Positions 38,401 through 46,377 of a DNA stretch of 64,000 bases are shown here, piece after piece. The position numbers and the translations under genes are program-made. A model generated the notes under the pieces. The model was not told the DNA's origin. It made no database searches and worked only from the letters and a program-made list of their open reading frames with translations. Source of the stretch: Acidimicrobiaceae bacterium (lineage in GTDB: Bacteria; Actinomycetota; Acidimicrobiia; Acidimicrobiales; Poriferisodalaceae); the NCBI GenBank assembly GCA_026713105.1, contig JAPOPC010000077.1, positions 1 to 64,000 on the forward strand. Reading direction: 5' to 3'. Position 1 is the stretch's first letter, and every line of letters starts with the position of its first letter.

Positions 38401-38862
38401 GCGGACCAGCTCGATGCTCCAGGCGGGAGATTCACGTCGATCAGCAGCGGCGGAGATCTGACGTTCGGCGTTCGCCCCGACGGCTCAGCAGTCAGCTGGG
38501 GCGACCACAATTGGGGTGGCGGGTGGACCAACTGGACCGGATTCAGCCCCGAGCAGCGCTTCGCTTTGATCAGCTTGGGCCCACAAGGCGGCTGCTACGT
38601 CGGACCCGCAGGATCTACTGGCTGCTTCGGACCGGCCGGTTCCGGGATGAGGCCGCCCCATCTGTCTCAGCTTGGCCTCGACGAATCGGGCAAGTTCCTC
38701 GAATGGACCTCCATAGATTTCAACTCACGCTGCGGCATACGCAGCGACGACGGAGTCACCTGCTGGCCCGAACTGCCAGACGGCGTCACCTGGCACACCG
38801 CCGAGACCATGATCTGGACCTACGGCGACGACCTGCCCGGGCCCCATCAGTGGGCATGGTGA
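35401..38862 (+). CDS. Triple-CWB2, CAP-domain, fourteen-blade RCC1-like surface protein
   Basis: An 1153-residue exported protein. The signal peptide ends near VVPPAGAQA, with start at ATG 35401 (the frame is open back to GTG 35344). Three CWB2 units (about 40-345) have the canonical spacing, e.g. IYIVGGTSAV and ITRFAGSTRVETA. A CAP/SCP domain follows (about 361-505: LVNELRESVGVPPL, GGENIS, GHYANMVHPNFGQIGVG). From about 546 to the end I count fourteen RCC1-like repeats, some degenerate, again two sevens. CAP domains often bind lipids or proteins or act as proteases, and three CWB2 copies is the usual anchor number. This gene is more diverged than the two before it and ends the array. Confidence 0.86.
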   Translation: MAARRRCRRRLTAVMLASALMLSVSAVVPPAGAQAGGEADPPVLVVALESSLSDVGTAASLVAAGKGDAVVFAVSVDSLGDASADLVRVQMPERIYIVGGTSAVGADVEHRLRSLAPGVSITRFAGSTRVETAALAADEALDGRSASKIIVANGWSLPDVGAAAAAVAAGAADAVLYAGRDVLGEPTRDALGAQRPATVLIAGGPAALSAGVEAAAATAAGGATTSRLAGATRLETAARVAQEALPDGATTVVVADGWSLADVGVAATLAASMPDSAVLYSADGDDLPAALDAALRSLAPDRIVLVDARSAASRGVLNGLARRGTSTRISSTVNATRAALGEDVGERVEVEEADPAAAIANAEAYMVELVNELRESVGVPPLHPNDLISNVARNWSTVMQERTTFEHNPNWRSEYPPGNVSGGENISRLTWPTIRYGNENNAYVPCPNCITLRTATQESFDSLKDSPGHYANMVHPNFGQIGVGIVAGPNSVWFTQNFACYATRPLQPDETCPSGPGPTSSATEIDVDDLSVVAGIEAPYSVSSIRDGEYVAMDYSVGVSGGLCAIRSDNSIMCWSGNPSSRLKDVPSGEFMDISILGERACALRLDGTITCWGDFAGPGLPNPPSGAHQSIAVASNYACALREDRTIACWGMGKDWERADASGVLDTPAGTYAAVSPGNRHACALRTDGAIRCWGDERSGLTDSPSGTFTALAADGGACAVRADGTAHCWDSTFSGQQQFDFGGNGSQPIASIAGGNSTVCALDTNSHLACKHAQLATVVGNEIIVADGSSFDVSVPNGPFSSISVGSRSGCGLRPDGAIACWGRGHDNLHVPPGNYQSLSNSCGLRIDGTMVCWKGLRAPDLPLSFWGRGVRSGVAVFPGEYVAMSSGPPPGSFNGHFAVCGVTTDAALNCFGADLVTGWVSRQPQRIEGSYESVVVGHGAACALRTDSTISCWGEESARQFGMLDAPSGTFTQISAGFLHFCAIRSNQSVTCWGHNGADQLDAPGGRFTSISSGGDLTFGVRPDGSAVSWGDHNWGGGWTNWTGFSPEQRFALISLGPQGGCYVGPAGSTGCFGPAGSGMRPPHLSQLGLDESGKFLEWTSIDFNSRCGIRSDDGVTCWPELPDGVTWHTAETMIWTYGDDLPGPHQWAW

Positions 38863-38908
38863 GGCCGTGCGCAACTCGGCGCGCGTGATCCTCGCGTGGT
38901 GGGATGAT

Positions 38909-39397
38909 TCAGATGACTGGGGCGGGTTCGCGGCTGGGTAACCACTGTTCGAGCGGGGCGGCTTCGCTGACGATTTGCAGGCCGAGGGCGGCCAGGGCTC
39001 GTTCGACCTCATCGGGCTTGGCGGGGCGGTAGATGTCGGTGAGTCGCCTGGCGTGCGACGGGCGCATGCCGATGCGACGCGCCACTTCAGTTGGCGTGAT
39101 TCCCTCGGCTCGCATGGCCTCATAGAGGGCGAGCTGTGCTGCGACCGGCGCCGACACTGCGACGAGCACCTGGCCAGGCCCGGGATCGCTTGGCTCCGGC
39201 AGGGGCTCATTGCTGTCGATGCTGAAGCTCAGCGCCGTCTCGAGGCAGTCCCGCAGGTGACTGTTCACTTCCTGAACCGACCAACCGCCGGTGATGGCAG
39301 GTGGCACATCAGGAAAAGACGCGACATACGCCTCGCGACCCGTGGTCTCGGCCTCCTCGCCGTCCAGCGCTACCTCACATGGATAGGAGCACCTCAT
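38909..39397 (-). CDS. hicB: HicB-like antitoxin with C-terminal HTH, copy 1
   Basis: A 162-residue antitoxin. The N-terminal HicB fold reads YVASFPDVPPAITGGWSVQE, and the linker is acidic and Pro-rich. A C-terminal helix-turn-helix (GITPTEVARRIGMRPSHARR) should bind its own operator. The partner HicA ribonuclease is missing: only its last ~20 codons remain directly upstream. A closely similar copy lies at 42450-42938, and fragments of its 3' end recur at 40128 and 41563. Its job without a toxin is unclear; protection against relatives or simple decay are both possible. Confidence 0.85.
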   Translation of the reverse strand: MRCSYPCEVALDGEEAETTGREAYVASFPDVPPAITGGWSVQEVNSHLRDCLETALSFSIDSNEPLPEPSDPGPGQVLVAVSAPVAAQLALYEAMRAEGITPTEVARRIGMRPSHARRLTDIYRPAKPDEVERALAALGLQIVSEAAPLEQWLPSREPAPVI

Positions 39398-39400
39398 TGA

Positions 39401-39472
39401 TCAGAATTCCGCCTTGTCGATGTCAAGCTGCCGGAGCATCGCCCGCAGCTCGCCGGGCCGCAGCGACCACGC
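39401..39472 (-). pseudogene. HicA toxin C-terminal remnant
   Basis: Immediately before the HicB start, the frame reads LRPGELRAMLRQLDIDKAEF then TGA, matching the last helix of HicA toxins (LRPGTLRSILRQAGL...EF). The rest of HicA, including its catalytic His, is replaced by the end of the broken ATPase, whose stop lies just upstream in the same frame. Recombination evidently joined the two genes. Confidence 0.55.
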
Positions 39473-39999
39473 TCATGCTGTCAGGAGCGACGCAGGGATA
39501 ACTGCTATCCCGTCCTTCCTGCGGTAGGCACCGGGACCTGTGTTGATCACAGCCGCGTCAATGAGGTCGGGACCGATCTTGTCGGCAAGCCAATGGAGGT
39601 GGCGCACATCATCCGAATGGACTGTGTCTGACAGTTTCACTTCCAACGCCACGACGGCTCCATCAGAGCGCTCCCAGCAGAGTCTCGTTTCTCGGGACGT
39701 GGCCCCAACCGGCATCCGTGCCGTTGATGAGCGCGTCAACGCCGACGCCGAGCAACCTCGCTGCGAGGGCCGGATCCGCGAGCTGATGAACGGGCGCGAC
39801 AGCAAGTTGCCGCAGGTGGTTTCTCGACGGTAACCAAGCAGGCACCTCTTCGATTGTCGAGTCGGTGGACGGTGTCGGCCCGACGGAGAGCCGTCGCAGT
39901 CTTGCCGACCCCCCTGGCACCTTCGATCGAGATTGCGGGGCACGAGGCCAGAAGGATGTCGAGTTCCTTGTCGACAATTCTCGGGAAGTACGCGGCCAT
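39473..39999 (-). pseudogene. Broken AAA_14/DUF4143 ATPase
   Basis: Parts of one ATPase are spread over three frames. The first is the N-terminus MAAYFPRIVDKELDI with Walker A GARGVGKTATA (39999 to about 39870). The second is a middle piece, LADPALAARLLGVGVDALI. The third is the C-terminus GAVVALEVKLSD...IAVIPASLLTA (to 39473). The whole spans about 175 codons against 428 in the intact relative at 40187-41473, so there is a large internal deletion plus frameshifts. It cannot make a working ATPase. Confidence 0.75.
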
Positions 40000-40127
40000 G
40001 CGACGCCACCACCTCGCTGCCAGAGCCTGAGCTACCGTTTCAACAATCTCTACGCTACTGTTTGAGCAGCCGCTATCAGGGTTGTCGACGCTCGCTCATC
40101 AGTTCGAGGCAGCATGTCGGCACTCGC

Positions 40128-40162
40128 TCAGAGAGCCGGGGCGGGATCGCGGCTGGCTGCCC
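40128..40162 (-). pseudogene. HicB 3'-end scar, first
   Basis: The minus strand reads SRDPAPAL and a stop at 40130-40128, matching the ends of the two complete HicB genes (SREPAPVI and SHDPAPAR). About 35 bp are recognisable and nothing upstream matches HicB. It lies just after the intact ATPase, as if a HicB had been deleted. The rest of the gap 40000-40186 holds no gene I can support. Confidence 0.5.
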
Positions 40163-40186
40163 TTGCCGCGGTTGGGCTGGTTTGGT

Positions 40187-41473
40187 TCAGGGGGCGAGTT
40201 GGTCGATGGGCACTATGGCGATGCCGTCGCTGGTCTCGTATGCATGTCCGGAGGCGGTGATCACCATGAGCCGTCGCGGCGTGCCGACGCGTTCGGCGTC
40301 GACGTTGTCGCGCAGCCAACGCAGCGATCGGACGCCCTGCTCGATGAGCAGTGGGCCGCCGAGCTTGATCTCCGCAGCCGCCCAGTCCCGGTGGCCGCGG
40401 GTGATGACGGCGTCGATTTCATGCCCGGCACTGTCTTGGAAGTACCGAACTTCTGCCCTGCATGCCTGCGCGTAGACACGCAGATCGCGGATTGCGAGCG
40501 ACTCGAAGAGCAGCCCGAGCGTCTCGAGGTCGCCGAGCAGCCCGGGCGGGGTGGCTCCGACCGCTGCGGCGGCCAATGACGGATCGACAAAATAGCGCTT
40601 GGGCTTCACTCGTAGCGTTGCCTTGCTGCGCAGATGCGTCGACCACGCAGCGAGCGGTTCGACGACGAATGCCTCGGCGAGCCGGCTGATGTAGCGCCGG
40701 ACTGTGTCGCGGCTCGTGGCGCCGCCCGCACCGGCCGTATCTTCGATCAGCGTCTTGACCGATGCGGCGGTCGCCTCGTTGCGCGCGAGCGACGACAGCA
40801 GCGCGCGCATCTTGGCGGGGTCGTGGGCTGGCGGGTCCCCGGTGGCCAGATCGATCCGGGCGATGTCGGCGAGGTAGTCGCGCAGGCGTTCGAGCGCGTC
40901 GAGCGGGCTGAGCCCGATGAGGTCGGGCAGACCACCGCGGCAGATCAGATCGGCGGCACGTCCGATGCCGGAGTCGCGCCCGTCGGCAGCGCTGGCGGCG
41001 CAAGGCTGCCCATCGAGCAGCTCGCGCAGCGAGATGGCACCCGTCGAGTCGCCGGATTCGAACAGCGACATGGGCCGCATGCGCAAGCGGGAAACCCGCC
41101 CTGCGCCGCTGTGGTCGGTGAGGTTGTGGGTCGGCCTCACCGAACCGGTGAGGATGAACTGCCCATGCAAGGCCCGGTCGTCGCAGGCGTGCCGCATCGC
41201 GTTCCACAGGCCGCTCGCCAAGTGCCACTCGTCGAGCAGTCGCGGCGTTGGACCCGCTAGGAACGAGGCTGGCTCGATCGCCAGCCGCAGTCGGGTGGAG
41301 TCGAGTTCGTCGAAGCGGATCTCGCTGGCCGAGAAACGCCGGCCGGTCCAGGTCTTGCCGCACGCGCGTGCACCTTCCACCACCACTGCTGGCGCGATCC
41401 GGAGCAGGCGCTCCATCTGGGCATCGACCACTCGGGGCAAGTAGCCCGCAGGCGCGAGCGATCCCGGTGCCAT
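40187..41473 (-). CDS. AAA_14/DUF4143 ATPase, intact
   Basis: A 428-residue ATPase. The N-terminal AAA_14 domain has Walker A GARACGKTWTG and LLDEWH as the Walker B region; the C-terminal DUF4143 domain (about 240-428) contains YFVDPSLAAAA and FLESLAIRDLRVYAQ-like sequence, here LLFESLAIRDLRVYAQA. It ends in a PD-(D/E)xK-like core (HEIDAVITRGHRDWAAAEIK), as in archaeal and bacterial relatives. I start at ATG 41473: the extended start at 41503 would put the TATAG...CTATA element in the coding region. The biological role of the family is unknown; it is common in accessory DNA, often duplicated as here. Confidence 0.85.
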   Translation of the reverse strand: MAPGSLAPAGYLPRVVDAQMERLLRIAPAVVVEGARACGKTWTGRRFSASEIRFDELDSTRLRLAIEPASFLAGPTPRLLDEWHLASGLWNAMRHACDDRALHGQFILTGSVRPTHNLTDHSGAGRVSRLRMRPMSLFESGDSTGAISLRELLDGQPCAASAADGRDSGIGRAADLICRGGLPDLIGLSPLDALERLRDYLADIARIDLATGDPPAHDPAKMRALLSSLARNEATAASVKTLIEDTAGAGGATSRDTVRRYISRLAEAFVVEPLAAWSTHLRSKATLRVKPKRYFVDPSLAAAAVGATPPGLLGDLETLGLLFESLAIRDLRVYAQACRAEVRYFQDSAGHEIDAVITRGHRDWAAAEIKLGGPLLIEQGVRSLRWLRDNVDAERVGTPRRLMVITASGHAYETSDGIAIVPIDQLAP

Positions 41474-41562
41474 CAGGCAAAATATAGCATCTCTATAGTG
41501 CAAAAAATGACAATGGAACTATGCAAGAAATGGGAGCGCTTCGCGCTTGCGCGTGGGGTGAT

Positions 41563-41671
41563 TCAGAGGGCTGGCGCGGGATCGGCGCTGATCGGCCATG
41601 ATGTTCGCCGCCGCGCCGACCGAGCGCAGCGGATGGAGGCTTCAGGTGAGAATCGGCTCGACGTGTGCGCG
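41563..41671. repeat. Composite scar: HicB 3' end joined to oxidoreductase 5' end
   Basis: On the minus strand 41563-41585 reads DPAPAL-stop, another HicB 3' end; its flank GTGGGGTGATTCAGA repeats that of the copy at 38899-38913. From 41589 the plus strand repeats the 5' region of the oxidoreductase gene at 42996-43076: 27 identical bases, then a diverged stretch including GGTGAGAATCGGCTCGA against AGATGAGATTCGGCTTGA. The region is a collapsed duplicate of the HicB-oxidoreductase junction. No gene is visible between 41474 and 41770. Confidence 0.6.
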
Positions 41672-41770
41672 CTTGGTGGGCGACGACATCGGTCACACAG
41701 AACGCTTGGCCAGCCGGCCGCGACGCGGAGCACTGCGTTGAGCGCCGCGCGTGCCCCGAAGTCCGAGGAA

Positions 41771-42364
41771 ATGCCGCTCTACGAGCTGCTCATCACCCTT
41801 GACGGTGCTCATGTGCAGATCGACCGTCGTGTGTTGGTGCCCGGGCAGGCCACGCTGGCGGATCTCCATGTCGTTATTCAGCTCGCGATGGGCTGGCAGG
41901 ACTGCCACCTGCATGCCTTCACAGATCGCAACGGGACCACCTACGGCGATAGCACCATGAGCGAGTTGGACTTCGCCGAACAGTCGAAGTTCCGTGTGTC
42001 GGAGGTTCTTGCGGAACCAGGCGACGAGATCGAGTACGAATACGACTTCGGCGACTCATGGCACCACCGAGTCGAGCTGGTGCAGATCCGGCCCGACGAA
42101 GGACAGGGAATCAGGGGCCTCGCCTGCATCGGCGGTCACGGGATGTGCCCGCCCGAGGACTGCGGCGGCATCTGGAGCTACGCCGAGCTGTGCGACTCGC
42201 TGGCTGATCCACGCCATCGCGACCACGAGGAGATGGTCGAGTGGATGGGCGGCATCGACGAGCAGCCGTTCGACCCGAGCCTCTTCGACCCATCCGCCTT
42301 TGACCTCGAAGCCGCCAACACCGCAGTTCGGACGCTGCTCGGACAATCTCGGCCCGATTCGTAG
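41771..42364 (+). CDS. pRiA4b ORF-3 family protein (TnpR passenger-like domain)
   Basis: A 197-residue protein with the pRiA4b ORF-3 / IS1096 passenger domain. YELLITLDG begins it, followed by VVIQLAMGWQDCHLHAF near residue 38, then YEYDFGDSWHHRVELV, CIGGHGMCPPEDCGG and a final acidic region. The family is widespread on plasmids and near transposons, and its function is not established. I start at ATG 41771 behind GAGGAA. No transposase is visible nearby, so it is not evidence by itself for an insertion sequence. Confidence 0.85.
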   Translation: MPLYELLITLDGAHVQIDRRVLVPGQATLADLHVVIQLAMGWQDCHLHAFTDRNGTTYGDSTMSELDFAEQSKFRVSEVLAEPGDEIEYEYDFGDSWHHRVELVQIRPDEGQGIRGLACIGGHGMCPPEDCGGIWSYAELCDSLADPRHRDHEEMVEWMGGIDEQPFDPSLFDPSAFDLEAANTAVRTLLGQSRPDS

Positions 42365-42449
42365 CCCGCCGGAATCCAGGCATCGGGACGGCCGTCTGGC
42401 GCGCCACGCGGCGGGCTGAGAGCGAGTGGTCCCTGTGCGTTGCACTCGC

Positions 42450-42938
42450 TCAGCGAGCCGGGGCGGGATCGTGGCTTGGCGTCCACTGCTCCAGCGGGGT
42501 GGCTTCACTGACCATCTGCAGGCCGAGGGCGGCGAGTGCCCGTTCAACCTCGTCGGGTTTGGCGGGCCGGTAGATGTCAGTGAGCCGTTTGGCGTGCGAA
42601 GGGCGCAGTCCGATGCGGCGCGCTAGCTCCGCAGCGGTTACACCGTTCGCGAGCATGGCTTCATGGAGTGCGAACTGGCCGGCGACCGCTGGCGACACAG
42701 CGACCAGAACCTGATCTGGTTCGGGATCACTCGGTTCAGGGAGATCTTCGCCGTCGCGCAGGTACCCGCCCAATGCGACCTCAAGGCAATCTTGCAGCCG
42801 GTCACTCACTTCCTGCACGGTGTCCCCGCAGGTATGGGCACCATGTACATCGGGAAATGAGGCGTTGTAGCCCTCCTGCCCCGTGTCGCGCAAGTGCTCT
42901 TCGTCGAGTTCAACAGCGCAGGGAAAGACGTATCGCAT
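42450..42938 (-). CDS. hicB: HicB-like antitoxin with C-terminal HTH, copy 2
   Basis: A 162-residue paralogue of the antitoxin at 38909-39397: YNASFPDVHGAHTCGDTVQE, then ELARRIGLRPSHAKRLTDIY for the helix-turn-helix, and the same ALAALGLQ.VSEA.PLEQW ending. No HicA precedes it; the upstream frame ends QKINKIPQGDF and stops, possibly the very last codons of a deleted toxin. Both copies keep full length and conserved cores, which suggests continued selection or recent duplication. Confidence 0.85.
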   Translation of the reverse strand: MRYVFPCAVELDEEHLRDTGQEGYNASFPDVHGAHTCGDTVQEVSDRLQDCLEVALGGYLRDGEDLPEPSDPEPDQVLVAVSPAVAGQFALHEAMLANGVTAAELARRIGLRPSHAKRLTDIYRPAKPDEVERALAALGLQMVSEATPLEQWTPSHDPAPAR

Positions 42939-43053
42939 TGCTCAGAAATCTCCCTGCGGGATCTTATTGATTTTCTGAATGGGCACCCTGGTTGTTGATC
43001 GGCCATGATGTTCGCCGCCGCGACGTCCGAGCGCGGCGGACAGGGGTTCCCAG

Positions 43054-43905
43054 ATGAGATTCGGCTTGATCTCCGCGAACTTGATGGGCAACGTCGACGG
43101 CGCTGCCGCGCTTGAGACTGCTCAGACCGCTGAGGAGGTCGGCTTCGACTCGCTGTGGGCGATCGAACACGTGGTGGTGCCGAAGTCGTACAGCTCGACC
43201 TATCCCTACGACGACGGCGGCCGCCTGTTCAAAGGCGCAAGCCAGATCGACCACTCCGACCCGCTCATCTGGCTGGCGTACGCCGCCGCGGTGACGTCGC
43301 GCATCCGGCTGGCGACGGGCATTCTCATACTGCCGCAGCGCAATCCGCTGATTCTGGCGAAGGAGATCGCGTCGCTGGACCGCCTGTGCGGCGGCCGTTT
43401 CGATTTCGGCATCGGCGTGGGATGGCTGCGCGAGGAATTCGACGCGCTCGGCGTGCCATTCGAGCGCCGGGGTGCCCGCACCGACGAGTACATCGCCGCG
43501 CTGCGGGTGCTGTGGACGGAGGAGGAGGCTGAATTCCACGGCGAGTTCGTGGACTTCGATCCGGTCTACTCACAGCCCAAGCCGATCCAGCAGCCGGTGC
43601 CGATCCTGGTCGGCGGTCACAGCGACCGGGCTGCGCGGCGCGCCGGCGAGCTCGGCGACGTGTTCTTCCCGGCCGAACGGCCGGCCGAGGTGCTGGCGAG
43701 TTTGTTTGCAACGGCGCGCCGGTATGCCGAGTCTGCGGGACGAGACCCCGATGCGGTGGAGATGTGGACGACCGGCGGGACCGACCGGGCGCACCTTGAC
43801 CAGCTGGTCGAACTCGGCGTCAGCCAGGTGATGGTGCCGGGACGGCGGCCGCCCCAGCTCGGCGAGACCTACGGGCAGATCCTTGCCGACTACGCGGATG
43901 CCTAA
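43054..43905 (+). CDS. Luciferase-like F420/flavin oxidoreductase
   Basis: A 283-residue LLM oxidoreductase of the short F420-type. Blocks are TAEEVGFDSLWAIEHVVVP near 30, IRLATGILILPQRNPLILAK near 89, and GGRFDFGIGVGWLREEFDALG near 113. It probably uses F420 or FMN. Start ATG 43054. Its 5' region is duplicated at 41589-41671. It precedes the carboxyltransferase at 43920 by 14 bp and is probably co-transcribed with it. Confidence 0.88.
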   Translation: MRFGLISANLMGNVDGAAALETAQTAEEVGFDSLWAIEHVVVPKSYSSTYPYDDGGRLFKGASQIDHSDPLIWLAYAAAVTSRIRLATGILILPQRNPLILAKEIASLDRLCGGRFDFGIGVGWLREEFDALGVPFERRGARTDEYIAALRVLWTEEEAEFHGEFVDFDPVYSQPKPIQQPVPILVGGHSDRAARRAGELGDVFFPAERPAEVLASLFATARRYAESAGRDPDAVEMWTTGGTDRAHLDQLVELGVSQVMVPGRRPPQLGETYGQILADYADA

Positions 43906-43919
43906 CAAGGAGACGAGCG

Positions 43920-45500
43920 ATGGCTGAGTACGGCGACGGCGACGCGATTACGCACGAGCAGCGGGTTGCCGACATGGCGGCCCACGCCGAGGTGATCCGG
44001 CGCGACATGGGTGGCGCCTCGAAGGTCCAGGCGATGGCCGCTGAAGACGACCGCACGATCCGCGAGCACATCGACGCCTTCAGTGACCAAGGCACGTTCC
44101 GCGAGATCGGCACGTTCACGCGTTCCCTGCGTCCCGAGATGCGTGACGTCACTCCCGGCGACGGAAAAATCGGCGGCCATTGCGAAGTCGACGGCCGCCC
44201 TGTCGCCGTCTTCGGCGACGACATCACCGTGCTGCGCGGCTCGAGCTCGATCGTCGGCACCCGCAAGGAGAGCCGCTTGTTCGATCGAGCGCTCGCGATG
44301 GGCATTCCGATCGTCCACTTCGGCGAGACCGGCGGTGGTCGGATTCCCGACCTGATGGGCTCGGAGGGCATCTCCGAGCCAGGCGCCATGTTCGAAATGG
44401 CACGCCGGCGGCACCGGGTGCCGATGGCCACCATGATCTGCGGCCAGTCCTTCGGGGGCTCGTCGTTCGTGTCTGCCCTGAGCGACTACGTGGTGATGGT
44501 GCGCGGCTCGTGCCTCGCCGTGACCTCGCCGAAGGTCTTCGAGATCGCCACCGGCGAGGTCATCTCGTTCGAGGACGTGGGCGGAGTGGACGTGCACTCC
44601 CGCAAGACGGGCCAGATCGACCTCGGCGTCGACACCGACGAAGAGGGCTACGCCGCCATCAAGCGGTGGCTGTCGTTCATGCCGTCGAACGCTTGGGAGC
44701 CAGCCCCCCGAACGGAACCCCGCGGCGGCGACGGACCTGATCCCGAGCTCGCCCGCATGGTGCCGGCCCGCCGCACCCGCGGCTACGACATGCGGCGCGT
44801 CGTGGCTCGCATCTGCGATCCCGAGTCAGTCCTCGAGATGCAGCCCAACTACGCCCGCAACGTCGTGTGCGCAATGGGGCGCCTCGACGGCTACGCCGTC
44901 GGCGTCATCGCCAACAACCCGATGTTCGGAGCCGGCACGCTCGACCCGCAGGCCTGCCACAAGATCATCCGGCTGGCCACCGTCTGCGACTCCTTCAACA
45001 TTCCGATGGTCTTCCTGGTCGATGTGCCCGGCTTCATGGTCGGCAAGCGGGTCGAGCACGACCTGATGCTGCACTGGGGCATGCGCATGATGCACGCGCT
45101 GCAGAACGCGTCGACGCCCACCCTCACCGTGTGCATCCGCAAGGCATTCGGCTTGGCGTGGCAGGCCATGAACGGCTCACGGATGCCAAGCCACGGCATC
45201 TACTGCTGGCCCGGTGCAGAGATCGGGTTCATGGATCCTGAAGTCGGCGTGAATGTGGCGTTCGGCTCAAAGCTGGGACGGATCGATGATCCCGACGAGC
45301 GCGAAGCCGAGCGGCTGAAGCTGGTCGCCGAGGTGGCCGAAGCCACCAATCCGTACGACGCAGCCGGCACCATGCGCATCGACGAGATGATCGACCCCGC
45401 TGACACCCGCCGCGTGCTCATCTCCGACCTGCGCATGCTGGCCAACAGGCCGGTGCCACCGCCCGAGCAGCGACCCCTCAGCTACTGGCCGAGCTGCTGA
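43920..45500 (+). CDS. Acyl-CoA carboxylase carboxyltransferase subunit
   Basis: A 526-residue carboxyltransferase behind AAGGAG. Two crotonase-type halves are present: GETGGGRIPDLMGSEG and MICGQSFGGSSFVSALSDYVVMV in the first, FLVDVPGFMVGKRVEHD and KAFGLAWQAMNGSRM in the second. It moves carboxyl from biotin to an acyl-CoA. The carrier must come from elsewhere, perhaps the alpha subunit at 10418. It is not a close copy of the beta subunit at 12708, so it likely has another substrate. Confidence 0.88.
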   Translation: MAEYGDGDAITHEQRVADMAAHAEVIRRDMGGASKVQAMAAEDDRTIREHIDAFSDQGTFREIGTFTRSLRPEMRDVTPGDGKIGGHCEVDGRPVAVFGDDITVLRGSSSIVGTRKESRLFDRALAMGIPIVHFGETGGGRIPDLMGSEGISEPGAMFEMARRRHRVPMATMICGQSFGGSSFVSALSDYVVMVRGSCLAVTSPKVFEIATGEVISFEDVGGVDVHSRKTGQIDLGVDTDEEGYAAIKRWLSFMPSNAWEPAPRTEPRGGDGPDPELARMVPARRTRGYDMRRVVARICDPESVLEMQPNYARNVVCAMGRLDGYAVGVIANNPMFGAGTLDPQACHKIIRLATVCDSFNIPMVFLVDVPGFMVGKRVEHDLMLHWGMRMMHALQNASTPTLTVCIRKAFGLAWQAMNGSRMPSHGIYCWPGAEIGFMDPEVGVNVAFGSKLGRIDDPDEREAERLKLVAEVAEATNPYDAAGTMRIDEMIDPADTRRVLISDLRMLANRPVPPPEQRPLSYWPSC

Positions 45501-45666
45501 CGCAGATCCTCGCGCGCATTCCTAGAAAGCGGGCACCGACGTAACCCGCCCGCGAGCGAGGCCGAAGTAGGGTCTCGATGCAGACCAATTGGTTGTGAGG
45601 TCGCTCAAAGGGTTCGATAATGCAGGCAACTACCGAGAGACGCGGGCGACTGGGGAGTTCCGTGAC

Positions 45667-46368
45667 GTGATTGACCTTCAGGGAGTCACCAAGCATTACG
45701 AGGTCGGCCCCGTGTTGGTGACGGCACTCGCCGGCATCGATCTGCATGTCGACGCTGGTGAATTCGTGGTGGTGCTCGGCGCGTCCGGCAGCGGCAAGAC
45801 CACGACGCTCAACATCATCGGGGCGCTGGACACGCCGTCGTCGGGCAAAGTGACGGTTGGAGGCCGTGACCTCACGGCATCCAGCAGGAGCGAGCTCTTT
45901 GCGTTGCGGCGCGAGACCGTCAGCTTCATCTTTCAGAGTTTCAATCTGTTCCCGGGACTGACCGCGACCGAGAACGTGGAGTTCGGCATGGATGTCTCGG
46001 GTCGCAACGGCTCAGCGGACCCAGCCGAGATCTTGGATTCCGTCGGGCTGGGCCATCGGCTCGGCCATTTCCCCCATGAGCTCTCGGGCGGCGAGCAGCA
46101 GCGGGTCGCCATCGCCCGGGCGCTTGCCACCGGCAACCCGGTGCTGCTGGCTGATGAGCCGACTGGTGAGCTGGACTTCAAGACAGGTGCTCAGATTCTC
46201 GAACTGCTGGCCGAGCAGGCCAGCCGAGACCGCGCAGTGCTCGTGGTGACCCACAATCGCGAGATATCGCGGATGGCCGACCGGGTCGTCGAGATGAGCA
46301 GTGGGAACATCGTCAGCGACGGACCGCCGGAAGGCGGCAAGATGCCGCTGTCCGAGTTGCACTGGTAG
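45667..46368 (+). CDS. ABC transporter ATP-binding protein (MacB/LolD type)
   Basis: A 233-residue ATPase with Walker [10 protein letters not shown] (about residues 38-46), Q-loop [18 protein letters not shown], signature LSGGEQQR and Walker [13 protein letters not shown]. It belongs to the MacB/LolD export group. I start at GTG 45667 ([13 protein letters not shown]) behind GGGGAG; the frame is open to TTG 45589. The permease follows after 9 bp, forming a two-gene exporter for lipoproteins, peptides or small molecules. Confidence 0.9.
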   Translation: MIDLQGVTKHYEVGPVLVTALAGIDLHVDAGEFVVVLGASGSGKTTTLNIIGALDTPSSGKVTVGGRDLTASSRSELFALRRETVSFIFQSFNLFPGLTATENVEFGMDVSGRNGSADPAEILDSVGLGHRLGHFPHELSGGEQQRVAIARALATGNPVLLADEPTGELDFKTGAQILELLAEQASRDRAVLVVTHNREISRMADRVVEMSSGNIVSDGPPEGGKMPLSELHW

Positions 46369-46377
46369 GTCTCGAAC

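Noticed and set aside
30857-38862. Regularly spaced repeats resembling a CRISPR array
   Set aside because: The repeats are coding, about 108-111 bp or more, diverged and continuous without spacers; no cas genes are present.
41498-41770. N-terminal extension of the pRiA4b-family protein
   Set aside because: It covers the HicB and oxidoreductase scars, and the good ribosome site is at 41771.
41771-42364. Insertion sequence suggested by the IS1096-passenger-like gene
   Set aside because: No transposase or terminal inverted repeats were found around it; this family occurs without transposons.
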